From: Diphasiastrum complanatum
Lineage: Eukaryota > Streptophyta > Lycopodiopsida > Lycopodiales > Lycopodiaceae
Assembly: GCA_029204225.1 (NCBI GenBank)
Contig: CM055095.1
Span: 70,901,957 to 70,965,956 of the forward strand
DNA length: 64,000 nucleotides
Direction: 5' to 3'
In this document: positions 23,088 to 37,800 of the stretch, in pieces
Position numbering within the stretch: position 1 is the stretch's first letter
How the letters are laid out: every line of letters begins with the position of its first letter
Position numbers and translations under genes: made by a program
The notes under the pieces: model-generated
What the model was told of the DNA's origin: nothing
Databases searched by the model: none
The model's input: the letters and a program-made list of their open reading frames with translations, nothing else

Positions 23088-26000
23088 TTCTTCCCTCCTT
23101 GCTTCTATCCTTAGAAGCTCCTCAAGACAGGAAAGAATTACAAGAACAGTTCCTTTAACTTTCAATATTAATCGAAAAAATCATTATTCTTAGTTTGACT
23201 TTCATATCAAACAAGTAATTAGAGAAAAAAATTGTTTTCAACCATTCTCTGTTCTAGAGTACAAACTCTGGTTTGAAAAGTACACAGAGAGATATATTTT
23301 CTCAACTAGATTACACTCAACACAAATTATTAACATCACCTTTGTAAAACACTTACATGAACTACTGAGTGAAATATTACCTAACTTGGGAGATTAAAGT
23401 TAAAGAAAAATAATAATTACAGTCTTAAATTATCCACAAACTCTGGCAGACAATTCATAAAAAACTTACACATACAACTATCCTTAGAATCCAATTCTAA
23501 GATATGATAATTCATTCAACTAGAATCTCTAGGAGAATCATTAAGATATAGAATGATTAAAACTCAACTCTGAGTATTCCAGATACTCTTTTGAGTTAAA
23601 TGCTCATGTTTCTAGCACCAAATGCAAGAAAATAGCATTCAACATCTTAATAGATTTGTCTGTCTCCTATGATAACTGGAGATCCAAGTAAATGAAGAAC
23701 TGTACTCAAGCATTTGCAGACCATAAACTGCTTAGAATAGCATCCACTAGATAAATAAGATAATGTTTGTGATATCCATAGGTTCTCAATTAAAATACTG
23801 GAGTAGAGAGATTCAAAACACTGATTCGAATACTTACTCAATTAATAGATTAAGAATTAACCATCACACTTAAGAAACATCACAATTCCTTATAATCCTC
23901 TAACATAATTAAGTATCTATTTATGATCCGTCAATCATATATATTTAGATTTGTATGATTCATCAATCATAATTTTTTGGAATCCAAAACCATAATCATT
24001 TACAGGATACTGGAGTATATGTCCAACATAACTCAGGAAAAGTAAGAATCATTCCAAAATCTTTCTCACTAGAAAAATACTGGATTTTAGGAACATTCTC
24101 CAAACAGGATTCTTTAACTGAAGTGCGAGATATTCAAGTTCTATAAACCACTAGTAATTAAAGACTGAACGCATTTCAAAATGACAATCATCTTCAACTA
24201 CAAAAACTTTAGATTACAATCTAGAGTCAAATTTAGATACCCAAGTCCTGCTGAATATCAATTCAGATATTATTCTTGGATTCATTATGATTTGTTATCC
24301 AATTGAGCGTGCTGGGATATAATCACTAATGAGCTTAGTCTATTCCTTAACTAAGGAATACTCTATCCCAAGAATATTGTATATCCAATGCATACAATTT
24401 TAACTAATGAACCTAAATGATTTACTAATCATGCGTCCTACAAACAATATAAAACAAAAGTATCAGTTTCTAATGAATCCTCATCACACTGATCGTTTTA
24501 AGAATTAACTTCATCCTGGAGTAACCAACAACTCAAGTTAATTGTTTATGATTCAGAAATCTCAATGTCCAGGTGCAGTTTTTAATTATACATGTATAAC
24601 ACTACATTTAGATCCTTATCCAAATCATTTATAACTCTGCAAGTATCTGTCAAAACAATACTTGATCATATGTTCATCCTCACCGACTAGGTTAAGTGCA
24701 CCAAATAACTCTAGTAACCAGGAATACACAGTAGATTCATACAAGATTAATCGTGCACATATGTGAATAATCTCACTATGACCCAGTACATAAACACATT
24801 CTTAACTGGCAGATTCCTCCAAAACCCACATATGTTACTCACATATCTCACTGATATCTTGTAACTCAACTACAAAATATTTTCTATTTCTCATGAGTAA
24901 ATAACATATCCAGAAAATCTCTGAGCCGAATGAAATTCACTCTCAGCAGTTTTCCAGCCTAGTTTAACTCTAATTACATAATTTCTTCCACTCAATCAAC
25001 CCCTCTCTGATCCTAGTACTAAACTAAGATTAGGTTCATCCAATATAGAACTCTTAGACTCAAATTATGATCAAACTTACTTCTATTCCAATCAAAATGG
25101 AACAAACATGTTCTAGTTCCAGATTGTCCACCACAATCCCTAGAGAATTTCTCTTTTTCAAAAAGTTCCAATTAGGCATCTTACTCTGAATCTATCCAAA
25201 ATTACTTTCAGACCAAATCTCATTTCTATACCACAGTTGGTCCTCTTCTGAAAACTATGCAACCCGCAGATTCCCAAATAGAATTTTATCTTATCACTTC
25301 ACCCCTCCTTTTAAAGAAATTATCAATTTCAATAAAAGTTAACCGGAAAGATGATATATGAAAATATCCAAACACATAAATAAGTCAGTAATAAGTGCAT
25401 TCCAGAAAAGAATTCACTCAATTACAAACAAGACTTTTCCTTCAAATATTTTCAACCTGAGTGACAGAAACTATTATTCTTTCGAAATCCATTTATGCAA
25501 AAAAAAGATATTCTGGATTTAAGAAATTGAAACACGTTAACCTTAGAGTTTATCTGAATTCTAAGTCTATTCACACGTAGTAATTTATATGACATATTGG
25601 TCTTGAATAACTTCATGCTGAAAAGAATCATCTAAACCACTCTGATGTCTTATATTCGAGAAATTACTAAGAAGTAAAGGATTAATTTAAAAAAGCGAGA
25701 AATAGATTTGAGGGCCTCTGATTTTGTAAATAATGAGATACCACATTGGGATCTAGATTAAACCTCAAAATTTTCCATAATACCCCACATTTGATCAAAC
25801 AGTTTTATTTTTCCCATATCGCGACTAGGTACCAAAACACACCATTGATTAGCAAATCTTTAGAGTCCTAGAATTCCCTTTCCAAAATTACTGATGTCCC
25901 ATACCATCAGCTTTTCCTTCCAGAAAATCCTTAACCACCTTATCTGATATTCTAGAGATCCACTGATCTTCTAGCTGTCCTATAATCACTATAGGATATT

Positions 26001-26241
26001 ATCTCTTGTTCCCAAATACTAGAGAATCCACTTATTTGGATGGCTGGCATGTCTATCAGATGGATACCACAAATCCACACCCGATTCTGTGATTTAGACA
26101 GAAGAATTAAAATGGTTCAACACTACATTCTGATCCTTACAAGTTAATGATAAGCTTCAAATCCCCCTGAATCCAAGAGCATTAACTCTAGGGACAAGCT
26201 TCTATCAATCAACAGATCCAATGTAATCCAAGTTGAAATTC
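23088..26241 (-). other. Long coding-free AT-rich retroelement interior
   Basis: Over 3.1 kb with no supported gene on either strand. It begins with the polypurine tract of LTR B copy 2, so at least the left part is the inside of that element. A large non-coding interior of this kind is typical of LARD-type derivatives. No matching 5' LTR or primer site was found to its right. Confidence 0.45.
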
Positions 26242-26699
26242 TGTTAGGATCTAGTGCAGTATGCAGATCACATCACACAATCACCATAGCCACTCCTCAC
26301 AAGCTCTCATAGATGGCACAACAAAAGTAATAGATTACAAAGAAGCATTGTACATATAGAGTATTCACAAACTGCATGAAAAGGTAGGTGTCCTAGAATA
26401 GGCCTACCACCTGTCAAACTAAGGTCGGGCCCAATATGGCCAAATTCGACCGACAAACTTGGGACATGCCCCCAAGTATAGCAAGTACTGTAAATAACTC
26501 TGTACATGCTAATTCTTCCTATGTGTGGCTACCCGACTAACCCAAGTAGCCGTCTACGGGATCAGTGCCCAATCAATATATCTTAACGGGTCACGTCCCA
26601 AACACAACCATATACAGTAAACAAAATAAACTGTACACTAATTACATCCTCACATTTAGAGCTTATACTAATGAATCAGATCAAAACTGATTTCTAACT
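26242..26699 (-). repeat. Putative LTR 'C'
   Basis: Starts TGTTAG (26242) and ends CTAACT (26694-26699), one base from the inverted complement CTAACA. It is followed by CTCTCCCTTAAG, a purine tract on the minus strand, and by CTCAAATGTG, as beside LTR A. About 458 bp. No partner is in the window. Confidence 0.45.
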
Positions 26700-28384
26700 C
26701 TCTCCCTTAAGCTCAAATGTGATAAGAGTGAAAAACAATATATTGCAACAATGTCTGGGGTGTCCAAAAGATGTTATGCATATCACAGCTACTATGTACT
26801 TGACTCACACTCAAGCACACCAACAAACCACCAGGTTTGACTCACAAAGTATCATGTAAACACAATGCTCATACAGAGAGTCTACCACACTCTCGACCAA
26901 CTGACTCGTCCCCAATCCGACTTGAATGATCATCAGGGGGCAGCTATTTCATATTGGACTTGAGTTATTGGCATGGACAAGACTTACAGGTGGGATTCAT
27001 GATGGAGTCAGAACACTGCAAACGCAAATGGGCAAAGCGTGAAGCTTTGAGAGACAGCTCTAGGTTGGAGAGTTGATGGAGATCGCACGGGGTGTGATCG
27101 GAGGGCAAACACTATGATGGATGTTTTGCTAGCGATCTACTGCAGGGGACATTGATGGCGAGGACTTCATGATGTGCTCATTTGGGAGTACATGTTGACA
27201 TTACAACAAGGGTCCAGTTTTGGACATTAGCGTCGATGGGGAGGCATCTACCATCACGGGCGTGAATAAGCTATCTATAGCTTTCATGTAGTTGGTTGTA
27301 TTTGCAGGAGTCTAGGCTTGGCACAAGTGTTGAAATTTCCATGGTGCAGATTCTCAGGTGGTGAGATCAGGGATAAGCCTAGAGGAAGTCACTCAAAGCC
27401 ATATACCTCAGTATGATCAGGGAGACAGTAGTCTCGGGATCCCATGAGCGGCGACTCAGAGATATGCTTGCGTTGGCATGGTGTTAGGTGGCACATAGCC
27501 AGGGAGAGCGAGCAGATGCTAGGAGCCAGGAGGAGCAAGTGATGCTTTGGAGTTCGGCTTGTCTAGAAGGATGGTGACCAAGATCGGAGACATCAGGTGG
27601 GCATAGTATGTGGATGACGAGTCCATTGGGGTGGCACTCAAGGAGATGCTACAGTTGCTCGGGTATGATATGTCATTTGATGTATGGACGATGTTCTTCA
27701 ACTGGTGCATCATGTGTGATGACCTAGGGATGGGTCATGCCTACTTGGAGGTAGGTGACATGGAGTGTACCTGTGGTGGTACATATCCTAAGGGCATGGA
27801 GAGCATTACGGGGTGATGTGGATTCAGCATGCCCATGGTTGTGAGCCGACAGGGATGGAGATGGTTGCTCAAGGAGTAACAGCTGATACTTTGGCGAGTG
27901 ATCAGGTGAGTTGCATGGTTATATGCACGATGATCTCCAAGTTGGCGTCACATGTTATTTCTATCCATCATCTTGTGGTAAGCAAGATGCAGTTTTTGTT
28001 AGATCCAGTTGGAGTCTAGTTGCACTACAGGTGGACAGATTCTTGGGGAGCTATCAGCAGGTAATGGATATTTGGTGATCAGATGGTATAGGGTACAGAA
28101 ATCTGGAGCTATCCTACCATATATGTTATGGATCGTGGGTGAGTAATTCATTACGATAGTGGATCTAGTTTGCATTTGCTTTGGCTTGGATGCTATGATG
28201 GATGTTGTGGGGAGATAGGCTCCTTGGTGGGAGGCCTATATATTGGTCAAATCAGAGTAGGCAACGTCAAGCATGGAAAGAGCATCTACCCTGTAGTGCC
28301 CACCTGTATTCCCCCAAGCTAGCTCCAAGCTGCTCCTATGAATGGTTCCAAACCACTCGCTAAGAATACACTGAGATGTGAACT
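26700..28384. other. Gene-free interval before the inverted Gypsy half
   Basis: No supported gene. From about 26940 to 28260 base composition is more balanced than around it, and short frames (27610-28019) have no recognisable motif. The final GAACT (28380-28384) is the inverted target-site copy of the Gypsy element. Confidence 0.4.
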
Positions 28385-29194
28385 TGTTGGAAGTATTTCT
28401 AGTGAGTGCGGTGGCTAGATCTACTTACGGGTGTAGTATAGGGATGTAGAGATTCGTCCACTTTTTAAGTTTCTACAATAAGCTTCAACAGAAATATGGA
28501 CAAGAATGAGAGCACTAAGGCTTACCCAACTAGTGCCCGAAACGGAAATAAACTAATTAGTAACAAAAATAAAAATCCTTGCTAAGGCTTACCCAATTAG
28601 CAAGGTGACTAGGCTAATCCTAGATTAACACCCGAAGGGTAATAAAATGAGATTGCAGCTAATACTAAACAATAAGCAATAATGAACATGCCACAATAAA
28701 ACCGATGAAAAGGAGACAAGAGGAGGTCCGAGCACCTTCCCTCAAGCTATGCACCTTTCCAAGGGAAACACAAATGAAATAGAATGATAATTCTCCAAAA
28801 TAGAGAGCAAGATAGCTTAATCTTAAAAGTGTTATTTACAATGCAAAAAAACTCTCCTTTTATGGCAAGGAGGGTCTTCCATAAGTGTCTACTAACTTAT
28901 GGGACTAATCTATTCCTAGCCTTTCTAGAACTTCTAAGTTAGGATTTAGAACTTCAATTTTCTTAACTTAGGACAACTCAAGATAAAATATTTCTAATCT
29001 TAAGTTTTCTAAGTCTAAGTTCTAAATCTAAGTTTAAGCTATTTTATTATTATTTAAGCTTCTACTCATGGACTTACATAACACATGCCATGGCTTGAAG
29101 TTTATTGACAGATACTCATACGTGGTCTTACAAAACACATGCCACAGAGTTTTATTATTTTTTTATTTTCTCTGTGTTAGCACAGTTGCTAACA
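28385..29194 (-). repeat. 3' LTR of the split Gypsy element
   Basis: 810 bp from TGTTGGAAGTA to TTGCTAACA, the reverse complement of the LTR at 12549-14063 without its nested solo LTR. I count about 30 differences over 695 aligned bases. The polypurine tract (29195-29209, TAAGGAGGGGGATAA on the minus strand) follows. Confidence 0.92.
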
Positions 29195-29372
29195 TTATCC
29201 CCCTCCTTATTGGTTTGGTGGTCCCACACCAATCGACGCCTTTTCGTCCTGGATTTTTTGAGCTTCTTGGAGGCGAGACTGTTGCTGTCGGGAGTGATAG
29301 ATGGTTGTCCCGATGCCCTCCAGGAATGGGTTTGTAATAATGGAGCATACCCTGGAGAAAGTTATGGGTTTT

Positions 29373-29760
29373 TCATAGCTCCACCATATCAACGTGCAGG
29401 GCGGAAGTAAGTGCAGTGCGATAATAGAGCCTTGCAACGTTGATATGGTCGTCTTGTGTGCGCAAGGGTGTATTGACGTCAAGGGCAATTGGAGGTAACC
29501 CTCGATCCCAAAAACCTCTGAGTTCTGTCAGAAATGCCACCAGGCCGCAATTATCCGCAAAATATCTGACATCGTGATCAGGATTACCATGGTGCTTCTG
29601 GTAGAAGACTCGGCAGTTGGTGACCATGTCTTCGGCTAAGTTGCCGGTATCGACTCCTGTGAGCTTAGGCCAAAAGATTCTGCTCTTGACCTTGGTGATA
29701 GGAAACGGTTCTCACGTTGCTACTGGATAGTAATAAGGATTGGTGCGCATGTAGGAGGGA
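29373..29760 (-). pseudogene. Gypsy integrase zinc-binding remnant
   Basis: A minus-strand frame contains FWPKLTGVDTGNLAEDMVTN followed by CRVFYQKHHG, resembling the end of the integrase HHCC domain (usually CxxC-Q). The second Cys appears changed. Flanking frames are broken and the catalytic core is not seen. Confidence 0.55.
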
Positions 29761-29998
29761 GCTTTGAGATACCATGCCATCGAGGTTTTACTTTGCGGGA
29801 AGAGCTGACGGCGCCAGAGAGGTTGTGGATCCAGGAGTTTGACTGCTGCTTTATGTGTTTGACATTGGTCCAAATCTGGCAGTATGTAGCCACCTCACTC
29901 TTTCGTTGTTGGGTACTTCTTTGCAAACTCTTGAGAGACGCGCAGCACCTTGTTTGGTTCTGTGGGCGTGATTCTATGCCGGATGGTGGGGGTACGAC

Positions 29999-30564
29999 CT
30001 ATGGTGCAGGTCTTGTTGATGAGATACAACAGTGCTTGATGATCAGTGAAGAACGCAAGATTTTTCTTAGAAGATAATGGCGAAACTTCTGAATCGCATA
30101 TACCATTGCCAAGGCTTCGCGTTCGGTGGTGGTATAATTGACTTCAGCAGGTATCAATTGTCGACTAAGAAAACGAATTGGGTAATCCTTTTTTAATTCT
30201 CCCGGTTGGGTGAGCACTGCTCCAATGGCATACTTGGATGCATCGATATGCACATGGAATTCCTTAGAATAATCAGGAGCCCGGAGGATGGGTGCTTTGG
30301 TAAGGGCTTCTTTGAGTTGATTGAAGGCGACGCGTTGTTCATCCGTCCATTTGGGAACTACAACTACTTTGTAGATTAAGCGGGCTTTGTTAGCGAAGTC
30401 GAAAATAAAGCACCGATAGTAGTTGGCGTGGCCAAGGAAGGAGTAAACTTCACGTATCGTACGTGGTTTCGGTAGATTTTGAATGATAAGGATCTTTTCC
30501 AGGTCAGTGGCAATGCCATTTTGTGAGATAATATGTCCTAACACAATACCATGGGTTACCCAAA
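29999..30564 (-). pseudogene. Gypsy RT C-terminus and RNase H
   Basis: Starts at the break with VTHGIVLGHIISQNGIATD, the RT thumb/connection region, then LPKPRTIREVYSFLGHANYY and FNQLKEALTKAPILRAPDYS. It continues to the RNase H core HIDASKYAIGAVLTQ and FLSRQLIPAEVNYTTTERE with the catalytic Asp and Glu visible. It loses similarity shortly after FRHYLL. It is the exact continuation of the RT that stops at 18739. The first methionine at 30544 is internal. Confidence 0.88.
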
Positions 30565-31144
30565 TCTGGCATACCTAGATCAACGATTAATAACCGTTGA
30601 AAGAATCTTGAAATAGAAATTAGTCATTCACCAAGGAGACAACTGTGGACTTAATTTCCAACAAGATTTACCTATACTAGGTTGGGCGCAAGTTTTCTAG
30701 TAGATTTATTACAATTTTGAAGTTAGCAGACAAATGTTCAATAGTTTGCCAGTTTGATAACCTTCGCCGAGCACCTTATAGTCTTTATTATCCTTCGACG
30801 ACCTGTCAGATAGATTAAGAATTCCAAAATTAGATTGGATATAGGTTCATATCCTAAAAATTTTATTATCTACAGTATCTAGGCAAATGATAAACCTTCG
30901 CTAGATCTTTAGAACCTTCGCCAGATCAATTCAGATATTCAAAAACCTTCGTTGAGATTTTTGGGAGCTAATTTCACAGTACTAAACATGCCTGCAAATT
31001 TTTGTCCAGAATTGAATAGACAAACTAGTACTTTGTTTATGGAACCTCCAAATTCACCTATAAAAGGGCCAAATTTGATTTCATTTCTCATTTGTGCTAG
31101 CGAAGCTCTTGCCAAATTTTTCAGTGACCAGAACTTTTTCTAAT
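30565..31144. other. Gene-free interval with repeated CCTTCG words
   Basis: No gene supported. The word ACCTTCG or close variants occurs five or six times between 30760 and 30960, perhaps a degenerate short repeat. Confidence 0.3.
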
Positions 31145-32322
31145 TTTCTTCTAGCCTTCCAATACTACGAGGAAACATTTGCTCCCATGGCCAAGTGGAA
31201 CACACTTCGTATGGTTATTGCTTTGGTGGCGTTATTTGAGTGGAATTTGCATTAGATGGACATAAAGTCCACTTTCCTGAATGACCAGAGAAATTTTATA
31301 TGTAGCTGCCAAGTGGCTTTGTAATACAAGCCATAAAAGATAATGTATGCAGATTGAAAAAAGCCTTATATGGATTGAAGCAAGTACCTCGTGCTTGGTA
31401 CAACCACTTCGATGAGTACCTCTTATCTAAAAGTTTGGTACACACTTCCTCTTATTTCAATTTGTGTGAGGTTCTAGCATCACATTGATTTCAATCTTTA
31501 CTACTTTGCAATTTAGATTCTAGCATCACATGTAGATGACCTCATAATCACATGTAATGATGAGGGTTTGATCAGTGCAATCAAGAGAGATTTATCTTCC
31601 AACTTTGACACGACTGATATTGGATTGATGCACTATTATTTGTGGAAATCTGGCAAAGGCATGATGGTATGCCACTCATGCAAATGAAGCATGTGATTGA
31701 AATTCTAAGACGCTTCAAGATATGGGACAATATTCTACATTGTGGAGGTTGGTAAGAAGTTATCTCATGAGGATGAGAGTAAGCTAGTTGATGCTACATT
31801 GTTTCGTCAATTAATTGACTGTTTGGTTTATCTTATTACTACTTGTCCTAACATAAGTTATGATGTAAGCCTTGTGAGTCAATTTATGGCTACACCTAGG
31901 GATCGCACTGTAAGACCGCAAAGAGGATTCTTTGCTATGTTAGAGGTACAACTACCTATGGATTGTTATATGATGGGCAATATGCTTTACCAGTATTATA
32001 GGGCTTTGTTGATTCAAATTGGGCAGGTAGTATCGATGACAAAAGATCCACCACTGGCTTTGTTTCTTAGTCAAGTAAGAAAAATGAAATAATTGTTCTA
32101 TCTACGATGGAAGCTAAATACGAAGCACTATGCTCAACCACATAGGAGGCGATTTGGTTGATTTCATTAGAAAAAAACTGCTATCTAGTGAAATTGATGT
32201 AGTGCATTGCAAAACTGAAGATCATATAACAAACATACTTAGTAAGCCTTTAAATGTTGATAAGTCTAAGTTTTTTAGAAAAAAGCTCTTTGTACATAAA
32301 ATAAACTAGGACTCAACGAAGA
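31145..32322 (+). pseudogene. Copia RT-RNase H remnant
   Basis: Plus strand, many frameshifts and stops. Recognisable in order: YEETFAPMAK, MDIKSTFLND, YGLKQ(V)PRAWY-like segment at 31370-31400, HVDDLIITCNDEG near 31520-31560, FRQLIDCLVYLITTCPNISY (31800-31860), VDSNWAGS near 32010, STMEAKYEAL near 32100, and the pol tail ending at 32307. An LTR-like TGTTAGATATATATG begins at 32323. The catalytic YVDD reads HVDD. No 5' half is present. Confidence 0.8.
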
Positions 32323-32686
<364 letters not shown>

Positions 32687-32982
32687 TTAATGTTTGATAG
32701 CCCTTGACAGAGTTTTAATGGCATTTTCTTCTATCATTTTCCATTCTAGTATGCTTAAGTTGTTTACAATTCAATTATAAATAAAGTAATGATAATGTTT
32801 TAAAGCAACTGTTATAAATCTTTAGGCCTACAAATATTTGCCAATCTCAATGAGCTTTAAAAAGAATTCAAGGGAAGATTGATACATGGTTGGAAGTTAG
32901 AAGGTTTTGAGAAAAAAAAACATACAAAATCTATCCTTGCAATCGTGTGTTTTTAGGTGAGATTTTACCTCTACGCAGCGCG

Positions 32983-33006
32983 CCCCCCCCCCCCCCCCCC
33001 CCCCCC
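32983..33006. repeat. Poly-C tract
   Basis: 24 consecutive C residues, followed by C- and A-rich sequence to about 33060. The interval 33007-33554 holds no supported gene. Confidence 0.9.
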
Positions 33007-33552
33007 TCCGGCTTCCCCCCCTTCCAAAAAAAAAAACCCAACACCCTCTTAGAACCCCCCTAAAATTTGTGACCAAGATTTTGAAATTTTTCATGTTGGC
33101 GAACCTATACATTGGTATGTGTCGTGAATCTCTAACGAACCTGACTGTAGTGGGTTGGCCAGCTAGACATTATTGTAGCTTAGGATGTTTTGATGATAGT
33201 GATATGGTTGGTGAATCTAGATTGTATACAGACTTGAAATATTGAATTTATCATTTTATCTAGAAATAGATCAGCCAAATGTAAGAATGGTATGGGTGGA
33301 GACCCTATTGAAGTTATGATATCCACATACATGGATCAAATTGACACATGTGACTTCGAAGGTGTAGACGACATGGATATGCTCATGTGAATTTACTTAG
33401 CAATTTTAGTTACTCATTTATTGGAGCCTAATTGAAAGGTAACTAATATAAAGCTAAGAGGGGCATCAATGCCCATAAATAGTGTAAACTAAGTAATGAA
33501 CCATTTTGTAATGTGAATAGGGCTAAATCATATGTGGTTAAGTGTGAGGAGA

Positions 33553-34980
<1,428 letters not shown>

Positions 34981-35073
34981 AAGGATGTTCTTAATGAGCA
35001 AAAACATATGCAGTTCATAACTGAAAAATACCAATACTCACATTAAAAACAATTTTTGCCAGCATATATCGTG

Positions 35074-36032
35074 TCATTGGGTACCAAGGTAACAACCCCT
35101 TCTTTTGTTCCAAATTTTGCACTCTTTGTATTTGTGATAATTCTTGTGCTGAAAACTTTTTCTCAAAATATGATGCATCGCTCTCATAGAGTACAACACA
35201 TCCTTGAGTTCTGTTTTGACAACTGCATCCTCGTTCAACCTTTCAAGATAATGACAACTCAATTTGACATCTTGCAAATAATAATGGTCAAATCAACTCT
35301 TGAATATATCTACCTTGTTAATAGCAAACTAGTGAAAGCAACCAAAACTAGTTAGCTTACTTGTTTTTTGTTGAGAGCATGCAACAAAGGCATCGAGTCC
35401 AATGGAGCGACAACAATGAAGGTGGCTCTCACCGATACATGCTTCTCCCTGTCACAACGGAAATTCTCATGGATTTCCTCCAACCATGCCTTTGTCCGAT
35501 GATTCCCATCCCAACAAAGCAACATTCTGCCCGAGAGATCATTCCATTCATCATTATGCAAGAGTTCTTTCTCAAAGGACTCATTAATTCCCAGCCATAA
35601 TGGGTCCCAAGAAGATTTGATCTCATCGTTCACCTTGACCGAAACACCACCAACACCTTGCAATGATAACACAATAGCACCCTTCTCCTCAAGATAGCAA
35701 TCCTTCCTAAAGGTGTCCTTTAAAGAACCAACTTGCCTAACACTTTCGTGAATGTAAACCATGCATAGTGGTATCATAGGTGCGGGGGAATTTCATTGTG
35801 GCTGAAAGCATCTCAAGATGGAAGTTCTCAGGAATATTTGAAATCAAATCCTCATCGAAGTTCTCCTTTTTCTTTGTACCTTCCTCCTCCCCCTCATCAT
35901 CTTGGTTGTCTTCTTGCAGGTCTTCTTGGAGCAGCTGCAATGATCCTCCGACTTCTTTTTCCACGGCCTCAACTTCTTCTTGTTCTTCCGGAGCAATACT
36001 TGTCTGGCTTGACTCTCTGTTTGAGAGTCCAT
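35074..36032 (-). pseudogene. Host-like gene fragment with a DGNHR motif
   Basis: Minus strand. From 36032 it encodes a Met-led Glu-rich region (EEQEEVEAVEKEVGG, DDEGEEEG) and then LISNIPENFHLEMLSATMKF. A one-base shift near 35780 then leads to a 141-codon frame (35352-35777) with GAIVLSLQGVGGVSVKV, SSWDPLWLGINESFEKEL and MLLCWDGNHRTKAWLEEI. A potential splice donor, CAA/GTAAGC, ends it near 35356. Another frame (35074-35277) after a possible acceptor near 35280 carries HYLERLNEDAVVKTELKDVL. The DGNHR word resembles the 'DG.HR' signature of the ParB/sulfiredoxin-like fold, but that is a weak, motif-only link. It does not look like retroelement sequence. At least two frameshifts suggest a pseudogene or retained gene fragment. 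Confidence 0.45.
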
Positions 36033-36049
36033 GAATAAAAATTCTCTTT

Positions 36050-37530
36050 CTAAAATCTGTCTTTCAATCTATGCTCTTCTGTGCATAGACCTGGTTACAA
36101 CCATTCTAGATTCATAGCAAAGTCAAAGAAACGTAAACTTCAAGCGATAAAAACATAGGCATCCAGTTCTAAAAAACCACCCATATCAACTCCTCTACCC
36201 TCTGTATATGCACCTCATGTCCACCAAGTACCAGTAGTTTCTTTATGAAAAGAATATATTTTATTCACTCATTCAAACTCAAACATACATTCCAAAAACA
36301 AATATTAAAATGATGATTAATCAAGTTGAGGGCACAACATTAAGGCAATCAAAGTTGGAATGAATGGAACGACAATCAAGGTTGTATATAAAAGTTATTC
36401 CCCAAGACAAATTTTTAATCAAGAAATGTACTTTTGCATTTTTTGTCGTCATGTTTTCTTCTATTCAAAATCTCATTGGAGTTACTTATATTGTGTCGTT
36501 ATATAATCACTCAAATTCAGTTAGTCCATTTTCAACTTCTATAAGTTGATATATTACAAAGCTTATTCATTTGATTGGTTTAATCTATACCACAATTGCC
36601 TCTTGGCAAGAAAGATTTAATATCACAAATACTTGCATGCTCTCCTTTGGCTGATTTGTATAGCTGAATGTGACAACACTTTGAAGGGCATTATTTGTGG
36701 CATCTCAGAAAAGATATATGTTACTGTTTTGGAATTATGATATATTTTATCACTATTTTGATTCTATACAGTATTATGACGATAGTTTTGCTTGCTACCA
36801 TATTTTAAGGGCTTAAAGAAAACATATCTTTGTTGGGATTCAGTCTTGATCATTTTCTCAACCTAGTGCAAAGAGACAGAAAGACAACCTAATACATGGG
36901 TCGAGAGATGAATCTTGTGCGGTGTTAATTTGGAAGTTGAACAAAACAGAGTGGAATCGATTAGGCTGTGTTATGCTACACTGTTGACCTCCTTGCTGCA
37001 TAAAATCTATTTTGATTAATTCAATGTTCGAGTTAGGGGCTTGTATAGCAACCAACAGAAATTTACAGTTCAATCCGGTGCCCCAGAGTGCAGTCATAGC
37101 TCCACCGGATAGAGCAGCCGTTGTTGTCCTAGGAGGTCCTAGGCTTGAATCATTGCCGATGAACATCTTAGAGCAGCTTCAAAAGTCCAAGCATAATGGC
37201 AAGGCATTTGTAAAGAAAATGCATATAATATGAATCTTGTGTATATTCTAGTAGCCTCTGCATTTCTCTACCTAAAAAGAGTCAGACTCGCTGAAAGAGA
37301 AAATGACTGCACATTTTCTGCCATTCCCACTAGCGGGGGCTTGTATACCAATGCATCACCAAAACGAAGAGCAAAAGGCCAAGTATATGCAGAGGGCTAG
37401 TTTGGGAAGGGCTCGCAGATGCTGTACTCCTTAGCGCCATTTAAGTCTACAACCAAGCTATCGTGCACCGCTGGTTGAGATTTGGCTTAGCATGTTGTTG
37501 AGCATCGATCGTAGCAAAAAATTTTGCTGC
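36050..37530. other. Gene-free interval
   Basis: No gene is supported. Short overlapping frames on both strands at 36858-37233 show nothing recognisable. Confidence 0.35.
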
Positions 37531-37536
37531 TTGTCT

Positions 37537-37576
37537 CCTCTTTCCAGCACACGCCGGTGTGCTGGAAAGAAGAGGC
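37537..37576. repeat. GC-rich hairpin 1
   Basis: Arms CTTTCCAGCACAC / GTGTGCTGGAAAG around GCCG, extended by CCT / AGG-type outer pairs. Shares the CCAGCAC..GTGCTGG core with the hairpins at 37861 and 44632. Confidence 0.8.
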
Positions 37577-37800
37577 AAACAGGACAAAAACTTTTCCTGT
37601 TTCCAGCCGGGACACTCGTTCTGCTACTTGTGCTCATATGGTTGCGATCCATTTTGTAACTAGCAAGATCGCTTATAAAGAGGCGTTGTAGCATTGAAAG
37701 AATTCTTTATTGTGCAGCATGCAATTTTTGGAGTTATGAAACTAGAATTACTTACTCCTGAGTCTTTTGCCTTACAACGAGCTCTCTAAGGGAACAAATG

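Larger units (their letters stand above)
28380..30564 (-). mobile_element. Ty3/Gypsy element, inverted 3' half
   Basis: Minus-strand order from the right: end of RT, RNase H, decayed integrase, polypurine tract, 3' LTR. LTR sequence, length and target site all match the half at 12549-18739. The coding gap between RNase H and the polypurine tract is only about 0.8 kb, so most of the integrase has been deleted. Confidence 0.85.

Noticed and set aside
37458-37694. 78-codon minus-strand frame through hairpin 1
   Set aside because: It crosses a palindrome and has no protein-like features.
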